Program-made: the position numbers and the translations under genes
Shown here: in pieces, positions 43,166 through 54,874 of the stretch
Position numbering within the stretch: the stretch's first letter is position 1
Layout: every line of letters begins with the position of its first letter
Notes under the pieces: model-generated
Databases searched by the model: none
What the model was told of the DNA's origin: nothing
What the model saw: the letters and a program-made list of their open reading frames with translations, nothing else
NCBI RefSeq assembly: GCF_027595985.1
Contig: NC_073304.1
Coordinates: forward strand, 145,817,246-145,881,245
Reading direction: 5' to 3'
Length of the DNA: 64,000 bases
From: Sorex araneus
Lineage: Eukaryota > Chordata > Mammalia > Eulipotyphla > Soricidae

Positions 43166-45310
43166 AATGGTGGCCGTTGAAGTGAAGGCTGTCAGAGGCT
43201 ATGTAGAAGAGAGGGCTATTCAGTGTCTAAAAGACTTCTGACTTGGAAGCGTGGGACAGCAAATAGAGCTTCAGGATATGTACAGTTGGGTCCTTTAAAA
43301 TGGCAGAAATTAGACATAGAATTTTCTGGGATGTAGCCAAAAGGTAGGGGTGTTAAATCAACATGGTGTCCAAGCACTGTGAGTCTTCTCATGGCAGTCT
43401 CTCAGTAAGCCAATAGGTGACATTCTCTATGCCCTCCAGCATGCCAGCTGTGATCACTATTTAAAATATACATCAGAATGCATCTATTATCTTTGTTCAT
43501 ATGTGATATTTAGATGAAATTAAAATATTACTAAATGTGTAAAGGTGAAGGAAATTGCTAATTCTGTTCTTGGTTCTTCCTAAAGCTAATAATTGACCCT
43601 GAAGGATGTGGCTTTAGTGCTGGAGCTACTTGGCTAATGTTAGAGATGGATGCCACAGTTCTGTCCTAGAACTACTCTCTGGGAATCCATGCTGCATCTT
43701 GGGGAAGTGACTGAGTATTTGCCAGTATGAGTAGGGCTGCCTCCAGAGATGGCAATAAATCTGAGGGTATCTCCATCTCTGGCGCAGTCACTGGATTTGG
43801 TGTAGGAAATTAGTGCTAAAATGACTCCCACTTTGGAGTTGGACTAAGTGTTTCAGCTAGAGAGGGACTCTACTGTGTGCCTTGTTTTAACTCTGGCTTT
43901 ATCAGTGTACCACAGATGAGCTAGCCACAGATGGTTCAGGAGCTGGTATTTAAGTGTCTCTAGGTTTGGAAGTAGAAGAAATTCTAGATCATATGAGCAG
44001 CTTTTTAAGAAATTGGGTAAATGGGTGAGAGTGAATCTCAGAGTAGCAGATTGATCCTTTCAAATTCACAGCAGCCCACACTGATCTTGTCTCCCTTTTC
44101 TGGTTGTGGAACAGGCAGCTGCAGCTCTAAAACTTTAGAAGATTATCCCCATATCCAGGACAGTTATTTATACCTGAAAAGTACATGGAGTAAAAGGTGT
44201 ACTTCCCATCCATGACTTGTATATGCTTCAGCATAAATAAAAGGTATTAATTAGTGCTTATTAGGTATGATCCATATCATCAGTGTCATTAATGGGCCAT
44301 TGTAAAGGTGTTTAAAGGGGATGGGTAGCTGTTAAATACTGTGGTTTAGTATAGACACAGGCATGCAGAGTCTTTGTGCCCCTGACCTTGAGAGTGAAGA
44401 TTCAATACTGGCCATGACACTGAACCAAACTGCTGCTGATGTGTTTGTTAAAAGGAATGAGAATGACCCTGCACATAGTTTGAGTTGCCTACAGATCCCA
44501 GGGTTGAGGATTTGATCAAGTGGTGAAATCACACCTTGTTGAGCACCTGCAGCTACACTTACTTATTCAGATTCCCCAATCCACTGGCAGGAGCAGGAAT
44601 GATACAGACATTCTCAGGACCTACTGTCTTCTGGATGGTGCACACAGGGAGAGGAGTAAAGTGTCAATCCCTGTGTAGGAATGAATCTCCTACTCCTCTC
44701 ACAACTGCCTTAGGAAAACTACTGCTTTGGCCAGTGTTGCAATCTTGGGACACAGATGACAGTATGACATTTCTAATCATACCTGAAGGACAGTGAGGCA
44801 TTTTAAGATGGCAACAATGCCACAAGACCGAGCCTGTCACAAGGGAATGACTGCCCCTTTCATATTGGCCCTTGTGAAGTCTCATCATGTAAGCTATGGC
44901 ACTTGACTAAGCTCCATATATGCAGGCCTCCCCTGGGTATCCCAGTTGACTTACCTTTAATCCCCGGTCAGTCACTGCTACCCTGTCTCACAGGTGACAA
45001 GATGAGAGTTCAATGGTCAAATGGCCTGAAGGCCACCAGGTCTGCTGGCCTGCAACTGCCGCTGATCAGAGACACTGCTCACCTTTTTTCAGCCTTCCTG
45101 TATTTCTCCTGATCATCAATCACATGTGCTCCCCCAAAATTGTGTGCTTCTCTTTTCCTCCAGAGAAAATCTGGTGATATCCCCCTGGCCCCCGCTTGTG
45201 GACTGAAGATAGGAACTGCAAACATTTCTTTGCAGACAAGTGAAGCAGGTTGCTCACTGTGACTTCAGCTAAGAGACCTTGTACCACCAGTTGACAGAAA
45301 TAAGCCTTTT
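43166..45310. other. Unassigned 2.1 kb, possibly unique
   Basis: No SINE or L1 text is recognised on either strand. Frames of 60-86 codons carry no recognisable motif. It may be unique intergenic DNA or a very old repeat. Confidence 0.35.
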
Positions 45311-46095
45311 AAATATGTACTTTTTGAGCTGTTTTTTGATTAACTTATATGATTTATAATATAATTATGTAAATGATTTTGGTGCATGTAATTCTAATAC
45401 TATACCCATCACTCCAATACCCCTCCCTTTCATGCTTACCTTCCCTCCCTGCACACACAGCTTTGTTGTGTGGATCAGAACTCCCATTACATTCCCTTGT
45501 TGCCATCTTACCGTCTTACCGTCTGTCTTTCTTTCAGTACCACATACAGGAGAATTCTTTCTTCTATTCCTTTGCTTCTGGCTGACTTCTCTCAGCATGA
45601 TATACATTTGGAAAAGTTGAGCTTTTGAGGCCAGTGTTACTCTCCTGACTATCCTGGATCAGTTCTCCTAAACTGTTGCTTTTGTACCTGTGTTGTATTC
45701 CTGTGCGTTATTAAATCCCATGTATGAGATACTTCATTCTATATCCATCCTTTACCTTCTGGCTGATTCAGTCAGCATAATAAATTTAAATAAATTTAAA
45801 TAAATCTAGTTCCATCCATACTGTGGTGAATTGCATTCTTTTGTTCTTTCTTAGAGCTGCATATACATATATATCACACAGCACCTTGATGCATTCACTG
45901 TGTTTGGGCATTTGGGTTATTTTAGTATCTTGACTATTGTAAACATGCAGTGATGAAAGTAGGTATGCATATACCCTTTCCAATTATTATGTGTATGTTT
46001 GAAGGATGGGTGCCAAGAAGTGGTATCATTGGGTCATAATGGAGTTATAGTCCTATTTGTTTGATATAAATTCATTGCTTATAGCACAAAGGTCC
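45311..46095 (-). mobile_element. Old antisense L1 3' end
   Basis: AATACCCCTCCCTTTCATGC, TGACTTCTCTCAGCATGATA, TCTAGTTCCATCCATACTG, TTGGGTTATTTTAGTATCTTG and GAAGTGGTATCATTGGGTCA are antisense ORF2 end and 3' UTR in diverged form. Confidence 0.8.
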
Positions 46096-46655
46096 CAAGT
46101 GTTCCAGATGGGGGCAAAAAAAAAATGTGTATGTAAACATAGGTGTGCAGAATTGACCTCAGGCAGTTCTGTTGGGTTTTAACTCATGAACCATGCTCAC
46201 AAAAAGTTGTTCCATGGTTCTTTCCATCTCCAGTCATACCTGCCATTTTTGAGAAGAATGTTTTTTGTGTGGGGGGAGGGGTGTATCTGTCTGTCTATCT
46301 CTTTCAGAGTGTTTATTTCTATGGGAGATTTCAGTGTAGTATTTTTTCTCTGGGACCCAGAACAATGTGCTTACAGGTAAGCAACAGTGTTCTCCACCTG
46401 GGGAAGTTTGTGATGTATCCTTTATCCCTGTCTCACTTGTTCTGCTGCCCCATGTATCCAAGGCTGGTTTCTGAACTGTGTATTCTAGATCCAGGTACAA
46501 ATTTAGTATAGTAATGACCAATAAGGATATGGTGGAAAAGGAAAATACAAAATGGAGTTGAAAGAACTGATTAGTTTTTAAACTGAAAGTGTTACAAAAC
46601 AGTTCCTGGTAGTTGGGTCCAATTATCATGTGTCTGTGTTCCATTTGCTGTAGGT
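46096..46655. other. Unassigned
   Basis: No repeat or gene recognised. Confidence 0.35.
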
Positions 46656-48080
46656 CAGGAAGAATGTTTTATGGAGCTCTGACTGCAGATCTATGGCCCG
46701 AGATTCCAAGCAAGCTCCCGCAAACTCAGTCTCCCCTAGGCCCTTGACACCTGCGTCAAGAATAGGTAAAGGGACAGAGAATGAAATAAGATTGAATTGT
46801 GCAGGGATGGGAGAGAGGGTGGACAAGAAATCTTCTAAACAGATATGCTTTAAAACCCAAAATATTCTGTATATAGATGCAGGGAAGGTCCCAAGGCATT
46901 GTCAGTTATCTATATCATAGTCAAGTGCATCCCATTCACAATAAACGTCAGTAGAAAGTTTATTTAAATTTAAAAAATAAAGTAAAATAACTCATAAAGT
47001 ACAATGAAAAGTACTGTGAGACCACAGATAAACTAGAGCCACTCTCCCACCCGGAAGAGCACCTGACTCCTCTCTGTCTCACTGGGTGCTGCTCTTGTGG
47101 AGCCTTCAGCACTGGGTCCCCAGTGGTGCTATTGGGACCTCCTCTCCAGTTGACGAGAGTCTTCTTCCAGCAGGGCTGCACACATTACAGGAAGAATGTT
47201 TTATGGAGCTCTGACTGCAGATCTATGGCCCTAGATAGATCCGCAGCATCAATTTCACTGGTGATGTTGGAGGACATTCTGGAGTGGCCCCTGTGGGTGG
47301 CAGGGTGGCAGCAGGCTCTGTGGCTCTGGCTTCTCCACCTCCCCCCCAGCTCCTTCCATGAGAGAGGCACAGAAGGAGGAGCCTGTTCTAATTCTGGAGA
47401 AGGAACCGAATATGAAAGAAGAGAAAATGTCACCCAGATGTCTTCTTCCAAGTGGTTTTCCAAGGTCAGATTCCATCCTGGAGGCCACAGGGCCCACCAT
47501 AGGATATTTCTCTTCTATCACAGTGTCCCAGATGGGGTGTGAGGCCAAAGCTCAATTCTTTGGAAAACCCAATACAGGGACTTCTCTGTGTGTGATTCCC
47601 CCATCCCTGCTTCCCATCCACCTTCCTCTTGTCCATGTATTTCCACACATCCATCCTGGACTCAACCTCACTGTCCAGATCCTCTGAATCTTGTGCCCGA
47701 TGCACTATCAAGGTGTTGTACAATGGGTATGTTGTTATCTTGTACGATAGCTCTCCCTGGCCAAGCTGAGCTCCGCATTTGTAAGATCTATTTCTCACCC
47801 AAACCACCCCACACCACTACCATATCTCCTCAGTGCTGGGAGATGCCATTTTTCCAGGGATCGAAAGGTATTGGGTGTCCTCAAAGATCAGCTTGTCTTC
47901 TATCTGTGGGCAGCGCTGATGACAAGACCAGCAGAAGCTCAGCACTCAGAGTACAATGGAAAGTGCTGTGAGACCATAGATTAAACCAGAGCCACTCTCC
48001 CACCTGGGAGAATGCCCAACTCCCCTCTGTCTCTGATGACAGTACACATGACAAGACCAGCAGAAGCTCAGCACTCATAC
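46656..48080. repeat. Region of local segmental duplications
   Basis: Three short blocks each occur twice. Block 1: AGGAAGAATGTTTTATGGAG at 46,656 and 47,189 (about 48 bp, one difference). Block 2: GTACAATG(A/G)AAAGT and GAGCCACTCTCCCACC at about 47,000-47,080 and 47,949-48,030. Block 3: ATGACAAGACCAGCAGAAGC at about 47,919 and 48,049. The order suggests an old element with internal repeats or repeated local duplication. Frames of 90-139 codons lack known domains. Confidence 0.6.
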
Positions 48081-49127
48081 CCTGTACTGTGTTGTCACTT
48101 GTGTTCAGCATCCTTGACTCTCCCTCACAGCTCTGTGCTACTCTCCAAGGATGGGTATGATTCAGTTAAACTTGTCAGAAGGGCACTACCCAGAACAACC
48201 TATATTCCCTGACACAGCAGGAAACTGACTCTGCCCTGTGATTTTTACCTGCCCTCCTGCTCATGGGTAGGCTCTTTCCCCATTAGCTTGCTCACAGTCA
48301 GAGGCTCACACACACACACACACGCCCAGTCACACAAACACGTGCTTGACAAGGAGATAGGGGGGTGCCCTTGGGCATCCGTGTTGTGTCCCAGACTGTC
48401 CTGCCCTGCCTGTGCTGCCTTACCCTTGATGACCTCTGCAGAGCATCTTCAGCGAGTCCCCACCCACTCTCTAAATCACTTCAGGATGTTCCCCTTCTGG
48501 CTCTTTAGGCCACAGCCTGGGGATCGAGGCCAGCAGCAGAACATTGCTGTGTCTCCTTCACCAGCACGTGAAACAAGCAAACTGCCGTTTCTAGAACGTG
48601 AGTGCCTTTTGACCAGCGTTCCAAACTCTGTTTTCCCCCATCATGGGAGCAAGGTCACTTCCTGGTCTTCCCTGGCCTTTCTGCTCAGAATGACCTTTTC
48701 ATGGCCTGTCTGGCCTGGGACTGATCCCCCTCTTCAACCATGCCCTGGTCTCACACAGTTGCTTAGTAACAGAGTGCAGTTTTTAATGTGAACCCTAAAG
48801 TTAACATTAAACATTCTAAAATAGCAGTTTTTTTCCATATTTTGACATACTTTCTTCCTTTCAGGATATCTTTTCTGAAGTATATCATCACTTCACACCA
48901 ACAGCTATAACATCACTTCTTGTTGATTGGCCACACAAGATGCCTGGTGCAAATCTCGTTCTTGGTTTTGTTTGTTCATGCAATTTCCTCATCATAGAGA
49001 AAATCTTAGACCATTGCATCACCAAAACTAATAATTAATACTTGCAACATATATTGTATGCAAGTACACATATATGTGAAACTTCTCTATATTTTTTGTT
49101 AATTTATGTGTTTTAAAAAATTGTTAG
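48081..49127. other. Unassigned, with a short (CA)n tract
   Basis: A 167-codon frame at 48,288-48,791 overlaps a (CA)n tract (48,306-48,323) and shows no domain. I do not call it a gene. Confidence 0.4.
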
Positions 49128-49300
49128 GGCCTGAGTTATAATGCAGTGAATAGGGCATTTGTCTTGCACATGGCCAACCCAGATTCTATCCCCAGTATCC
49201 CATATGGTCCCCTGTCCACTGCCAGGATTAATTCCTGAGTGCAAAGTCAGGAGAAACCCCTGAGCCTTGCCAGGTGTTACCCAAAGAGCCAAAATATAAA
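49128..49300 (+). mobile_element. tRNA-derived SINE (SOR-type)
   Basis: AGGGCCTGAGTTATAATGCAG, GGGCATTTGTCTTGCACATG, ATCCCATATGGTCCCCTGTC, GCCTTGCCAGGTGTTACCC. Moderately diverged. Confidence 0.88.
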
Positions 49301-50030
49301 TTGTATAGGAAGCGTTCTCAGCTATAATAAAGGTGTAAAGTATATTCCTAATATTCCATTCTAAGATATGATATAAAATGAAAGTGCATTATGAATCACT
49401 GATAGTCCATAATCCCTTTAGGATTTCTGAGAGAACCTAGTGAAAACCAGTATTAGTTTATTGCAGAATTCTTTACATCAAATTTAAGTATTTTAATGTT
49501 TCTTATATTGTTGATATTTCTTTATAAAATTCTTAAGTTTACAGGTACAATTTCATACTTTTTATACACTATATTTGCAATATTATGTATGTATAGAAAA
49601 ATTCATGTATACATGCATGTATCTTCCTTTCTTATTCTATTAAGAAATAGGCAACCCCCACTGAGATCTTGTGCTCAGTATTGTCAATACCTGATGAACT
49701 GGGATTTCTCCTTGCGTGTATGAGGTCATGCAGTTCCAGGGAACAATAACTAATACAGAGTCATGTGATGCATGTTCCCCTGTCCTCATTATAGTTCCTG
49801 TACCATTGCATTCCCCCAACTCCTATACCTGTAGTAGCTACAGTACATTAGTTGTGCTCGAGTGGTTGTTTCTGTTTCATCTGTTCTAATATTTTGGTTC
49901 CCAGTATTGATATTGGAATATCATTTGATTTTTTTTCTCCTTTTTGACTTTAAGGCACTGCATAATAATAGGTAATCTGTTTTCTTGCAAATGGTAGAAG
50001 TTTCTCCTTTTTTACAGTGCATAGTTTTCA
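49301..50030. other. Unassigned AT-rich sequence
   Basis: It possibly includes old L1 (49,740-49,960), but this is not certain. Confidence 0.35.
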
Positions 50031-50034
50031 GGGT

Positions 50035-50217
50035 TTTTTTAAATGTTTTATTAAATCCCTTTGAGATACACAGCTACAAAGTTGTTTATGATTTGGTTTA
50101 AGTCATACAGTGTTCCAACACCCATCCAACCAGTGTACATTTCCCACCACTGATCATCCCAGTTTCCCTCCCGGCACATCTGTCCCCCTGACCCCCTCTC
50201 AGCCTGCCTCAATGGCA

Positions 50218-50294
<77 letters not shown>

Positions 50295-50615
50295 GGCTCT
50301 CTCTCTGACTCTTTCTATCTCACTCTGGCGCTCTCTCTCTCACTCTCTCTGGCTCTCGCTTTCTCACTTTTTCATTTTGACATTATGATTTGCAGTTGTA
50401 CAAGTACTGAAAGATTATCGTGTTTGTTCCTTTACCTGCTTTTCTCATGCAGTTCTTATCCAGAGTGATCATTTCCAAGTATCATTGTCATCGTGATCCC
50501 TTCTTTATTCAGACTGCTTCTCCCTGCCCCCCCACCATACTGCAGCATCTGCCAACCATGGACCACTTCTCCTGACTATTGTTTTTACTCTCTTTGGGTA
50601 TTAGTCTCATACTAT
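50035..50615 (-). mobile_element. Antisense L1 3' UTR with expanded (CT)n
   Basis: TTATTAAATCCCTTTGAGAT, CACCCATCCAACCAGTGTAC, GCCTGCCTCAATGGCAGGC, then the microsatellite, then GTGATCCCTTCTTTATTCAG and TTGGGTATTAGTCTCATACT, as in other antisense L1 3' UTRs of the window (12.5 and 57.2 kb). Confidence 0.85.
50221..50372. repeat. (CT)n microsatellite, about 150 bp
   Basis: Nearly pure CT to about 50,297, then interrupted CT/GGCT/TTCT. It replaces the short CTCTCTCTC of the L1 3' UTR. Confidence 0.97.
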
Positions 50616-50617
50616 GT

Positions 50618-51620
50618 TTTCTTTTTTTTTAATTTTTTTAAATTTTATTTTAATTTTATAAGATTGTTCATAATAATTTATTATATTCAATATTCCAATA
50701 CCAGTGCCATCACCATTATACCTTTTGACCACCATTATTTCCAATGATCCCAACTACCACCAAGCCTGTCCCAAGAGGAGGCCCTAAATAACTTATTTTG
50801 TATTGCTAACAATTATAATAATTCGCTAAGAATGATCTAAAAAGATATCCTTAGAAGATGGTGTGTGAAGATCATTGTATCTCTCTCTAGAGCAATTAAA
50901 CCCTTGTATAAGAGATTACTAAATGTTGTTACAGGTTAAGCTTTATATGCTAATATTTTCATAATCGAGATTGATTGTCTTCCACATCCATTGTGGCGTG
51001 CTGCTCGTGATATATCAGTGGCATTGATGTCACCCCATCGTCATCATCATCATCATCATCCCATTGATCGTCAAATTTCTCGAGCGGTCTCAGTAACGTC
51101 TCCATTCGTACTCAGTAACGTCTCCGTTCGTCCTATCCCTGAGCTTTTAGAAGCCTCTCTTTATTTGTCCTTCCCAATGATGCCCATTGGAGGCTCTTTC
51201 AGAGTCAGGGGAATGAGATCCATCATTGTTACTGGTTTGAGCATATGAATACACCATGGGGAGTTTGCAAGGCTGTCCCATGTGGGCAGGAAACTCTCGG
51301 TAGCTTGCCAGGTTCTCCCAGAGGGAGATTTCACTCCAGGAATTCTAAAATTTTGAATGGGGTCATAGAGCTGGAATTGAATTTAGTGACTTTGGATGGT
51401 GAATTTGGATGGTGAATTTGGATGGTGACTTTGGGGTCTGGAGGCATCTCTGCAACTTGTTGCTCTCTTCCAAGATTTATTTGTTAGTCTCTGAATCACG
51501 TCCTTTACTGAGCTCATACGGTGCCAGAGACAGTTTATGGGCATGACTTCCAGGCTCCAGGAAGAACAGTGGGATTGGGAAAGGTCACCCATCCCTGACT
51601 CTGTGAGAACTTGAAGATTT
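50618..51620 (-). repeat. Repeat D, copy 2
   Basis: The antisense T-rich tail sits against L1 sequence. AATATTCCAATACCAGTGCC, AGAAGATGGTGTGTGAAGAT and ATCTCTGCAACTTGTTGCTC share order with 5,370-6,310. It is interrupted by SINE-2 at about 50,985-51,325. A short GAATTTGGATGGT unit is tandemly repeated at 51,393-51,430. Confidence 0.5.
50985..51325 (-). mobile_element. SINE-2, long-body form, antisense
   Basis: CTCAGTAACGTCTCCATTCG, CTTCCCAATGATGCCCATTG, CTCTCGGTAGCTTGCCAGGT, with a (ATC)n expansion at about 51,037-51,061 and a local duplication of GTAACGTCTCC. Confidence 0.85.
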
Positions 51621-52395
51621 TGGTAACAAAACATACATACTTGAGTTTGAAAATCTGATTCTTATTTATTGTGAAAAGTGAACAAATAGTAGGTACCCTA
51701 GATTTTTTAATGTCCTCAAGGTGTACATGTTTGAATAGTAACTTAAGTCTTCAAGGAGGAAAAGTGCATAGCAAGGTATACCTTTGCCTCCCTGGCAAGA
51801 GCAAAGCCGAGTGAATCTTCTTGGCAAGTCCAGTGCTTGCGGTGGTGATATTCACGGTGATCTGGGCTCATCTGGCTGCACATCACAATTCCAAAGTGTG
51901 TGCCATGCCATGTCTCTGTCTGTTGAAAACATGGCATGGTGCAGTGGAAACTCTGTGTAATCCCTTGTATTTTCAGTCACCAAGGCATTGGTTTTTAAGC
52001 AATGTCCATGGACTGGGATTCTAGATCTTCTTAGTAGATCACAGTAGGTTTGTTCACAGACTTGGAATTGTCTCTGCACAGGAATCCAGCTTTTCCGAAG
52101 CATGTTTTTATACACACAAACACCAAGAGAATATGATACGTACAAAGCACTGGCATGTGCAAAATGACAGTGTCTGCACTCTTCCTTGGGATGTGAAAGG
52201 ACATCCCATAGGGGCTGAGGCCTTGCCTGTCTTATTCACTGTGAGAACAGAAAAGACACTCAGGAAAAAATTGTGGAATGTGGGAATGAACACCTAGAAC
52301 AAACATAATCATAACCAGCACTGAGGTAGTTAACTCTTATGCTTGCTAGTTTTCTGAGTACGGTGGCTATGTCATTTGATCTTCCTTTATGCTTC
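51621..52395. other. Unassigned
   Basis: No repeat or gene recognised by eye. Possibly an old transposable element. Confidence 0.35.
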
Positions 52396-52397
52396 GT

Positions 52398-52535
52398 TTG
52401 ATCATCCTACAAGCTACCCATGGCGTATTTGATATGCCAAAAACAGTAACAACAAGCCTCACAATGGAGATGTTATTGGTGCCCGCTCTAGCAAATGGAT
52501 GAACAACGGGAGGACAGTGCTACAGTGCTACTTTG
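52398..52535 (+). mobile_element. SINE-2, 3' part
   Basis: CAAGCTACCCATGGCGTATT, GATATGCCAAAAACAGTAAC, CACAATGGAGATGTTATTGG, GGGAGGACAGTGCTACAGTG. Confidence 0.9.
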
Positions 52536-52654
52536 TGAACTAATAAAGGCTACTATTCTACATTAAAGAGGAGGGGAACCAAGACTTAGATAAAATAACT
52601 TTCCCAAAGTTGTCCAGCATTGATTCTGAAATTTAGAACTTTTAATTTAGAACC

Positions 52655-52850
52655 TGAGTCAGCCGCGTACAAGGCAAACGCCCTACTGCAAGCTACCGAG
52701 AGTATCTCGCCCACATGGCAGAGCCTGGCAAGCCCCCCCATGGCGTATTCGATATGCGAAAAACAGTAGCAACAAGTCTCACAATGGAGACGTCACTGGT
52801 GCCCACTCGAGCAACTCGATGAGCAACGGGATGACACTGACAGTGACAAT
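52655..52850 (+). mobile_element. SINE-2, with part of the tRNA head
   Basis: CAGCCGCGTACAAGGCAAAC (tRNA head remnant), GCAAGCTACCGAGAGTATCT, CCCATGGCGTATTCGATATG, GACGTCACTGGTGCCCACTC, tail GATGACACTGACAGTGACA. The head-to-body junction is deleted around CCCTACTGCAAGC. Confidence 0.92.
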
Positions 52851-52919
52851 TTAGAAATCGAATTTAAATTTTAGAATTTCTGAAAGTCATCTGGATCTGA
52901 AGTCCAGTGCTCTTAGTTC

Positions 52920-53075
52920 CTGTAGCACTGTAGCACTGTCATCTCTTTGTTCATCGATTTGCTCGAGTGGGCACCAGCAACGTCTCCATCATGAGACCTG
53001 TTGTTACCGTTCTTGGCATATCGAATACACCACAGGTAGCTTGCCAGGCTCTGCCATGCCTGGCAAGTTCCTAGG
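52920..53075 (-). mobile_element. SINE-2 fragment, antisense
   Basis: GTAGCACTGTAGCACTGTCA, GCTCGAGTGGGCACCAGCAA, CATATCGAATACACCACAGG, TAGCTTGCCAGGCTCTGCC. Confidence 0.9.
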
Positions 53076-53159
53076 CTCTGTTAAATCTCTGCATGTTAAG
53101 CTATTGCCTTCTTCCTTGGAGCAGAAAGTAAGACCTTGGGACTCTTCCTACATTTCATT

Positions 53160-53345
53160 TTTTTTTAAATTTTATTTATTTTTTTGAGTTTCTGAGCCAC
53201 ACCTCTCAAGGTTCAGGGCTTACTCCTGCCTCTGTGTTTAGGGACAATTTCTAGGTGCTCGGTGGACCCTATGTGGTGGCTGTGAATAACGGAAGTCGCC
53301 TGCATACAAATGTCTTGCCCGCTGTATTCACTATCCAGCCCTTTT
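53160..53345 (-). mobile_element. SINE (SOR-type), antisense, old
   Basis: GAGCCACACCTCTCAAGGTTC, TTACTCCTGCCTCTGTGTTT, TTCACTATCCAGCCC. Diverged. Confidence 0.8.
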
Positions 53346-53679
53346 CACATTCTCACATCTAAAATTGAGCAATATTTAAAATGGAATCACATTTGTGGTA
53401 TAAACATCAGGAAAACCAAGAAGTTTTATAGAGTCTGAAACAGATGGAGGCCTCAGAGTGCCCTGGAAGGATTTCACGGTGGGGGTGGGGGTGGGGTGGG
53501 TGGGGATCAAGTTCAATTCTTTTTACTTTGGGGAGAAGATGACTTGGAACATTCTGTTTGTAATAGGATTATGTTCTAATCTTAAACAACATGATATCGC
53601 TTCATCTTGAACCAGTTTCCTCATCTTAAGCAGTTCCTGTGAGTTGTTTGAGAAATACAAACTCTCTAACAATTCAGTA

Positions 53680-53815
53680 CTGAGGGAGCCATAGCACAGT
53701 GGGTAGGGCACTTGCCTTGCATGCAGCTCACTTGACACCCCACCGTCCCCTAAATACTGCCCAGAGTGATCCAGGAGCACAGCCTGATGTGCCCCAAACC
53801 AACACCACCACAACG
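53680..53815 (+). mobile_element. SINE (SOR-type), internally deleted
   Basis: GAGGGAGCCATAGCACAGTG, GGGCACTTGCCTTGCATGCA, CCTGATGTGCCCC. The B-box region is rearranged. Confidence 0.82.
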
Positions 53816-53924
53816 AAAGAAGAAGTCAGTCTCAGTTGTATTTCTATGCAGTCTTAGCACTCCATGTCACCTTTAATTGACTCCAAAAGAAAGGACGTCT
53901 CACTAAGATGGCTAACTTTTATTT

Positions 53925-54123
53925 TTATTTATTTATTTATTTATTTTTAATTTTTTTCTTTTTGGATCACACCCGGAGATGCACAGGGGTCACTCCTGGC
54001 CCATGCACACAGGAATTATCCCTGGCGTTGCTCAGGAGACCATATGGGATGCTGGGATTCGAACTCGGGTTGGCCACGTACAAGGCAAATGCCCTAACTC
54101 GCTGTGCTATCACTCCAGCCCCT
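53925..54123 (-). mobile_element. tRNA-derived SINE (SOR-type)
   Basis: Antisense: GGATCACACCCGGAGATGCA, CGAACTCGGGTTGGCCACG, GCTGTGCTATCACTCCAGCCC. It sits at the T-rich end of the next antisense L1. CTATTTATTTATTTTTTA after it echoes the TTTATTTATTTATTTATTT before it. Confidence 0.93.
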
Positions 54124-54660
54124 ATTTATTTATTTTTTATTGAATCACCATGAGATACAGTTACAACGCCTTCATGTTTGAATTTCAATCATACAATGAG
54201 CAAATATCCATCCCTCCACCAGTGCACATTCTCCACCATTATATCCATACCAGGTATAATGTCCCCAGTATACCTCCCCCTGCCTCCATGGCAGACAAGT
54301 TCCCCCATACTCTCTCTCTGGGCATTATGGTTTGCACAACAGATACTGAGAAGCCATCACATTTGGCCTTTTATATACTTTCAGCACACATCTCCCATCC
54401 TGAAGGATTCCTCCAAGCATCATTGCCTTAGTGATCCCTTCTCTATTCCAGCTGCCTTCTCCCCCAGCTCATGAGACAGGTTAGCAACAATGGGGCAATA
54501 TTCCTGGCCCTTGTGTCTACTGTCCTTCGGCGTTAATGTATTATTATGTTATTTTATATTCCACAAATGAGTGCAGTCCTTCTAGGTCTGTCCCTCTCTA
54601 AGGTGCCTCACTTGATGAGCTGAGGGGGAGGACTAACTACACCAAAGTATCTTGCCTCAT
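54124..54660 (-). mobile_element. Antisense L1 3' UTR
   Basis: TTGAATCACCATGAGATACAG, CCTCCACCAGTGCACATTCT, CTGCCTCCATGGCAGACAAG, TAGTGATCCCTTCTCTATTC, ending near ORF2 stop-proximal text (TCCACAAATGAGTGCAGTCC). Confidence 0.88.
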
Positions 54661-54689
54661 CAAACCCTAAATCTGGGAATTGTGCTTCT

Positions 54690-54870
54690 TTTAAGTTTAT
54701 TTTTGTGTGTTTCAGGACCAAAACACTGCTGTGCTCAGCGTATACTTCTGCCTCTGTGCTCAGGGATTTCTCCTGGTGGTCCTGGGGAAGCCTGTGTGGC
54801 AGTGTGGATCAAACCAGGATTGGTCACATGTAAGGCAAACGCCTTAATGTCTCTACTCGTTCTGGTCCTC
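54690..54870 (-). mobile_element. SINE (SOR-type), antisense, old
   Basis: TGCTGTGCTCAGCGTATACT, TCTGCCTCTGTGCTCAGGGA, TGGATCAAACCAGGATTGGT. Confidence 0.78.
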
Positions 54871-54874
54871 ATGT

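Noticed and set aside
48288-48791. 167-codon ORF as a possible gene
   Set aside because: It starts beside a (CA)n tract (His/Thr/Gln repeats), has no domain, no splice or poly(A) support and no CpG context.
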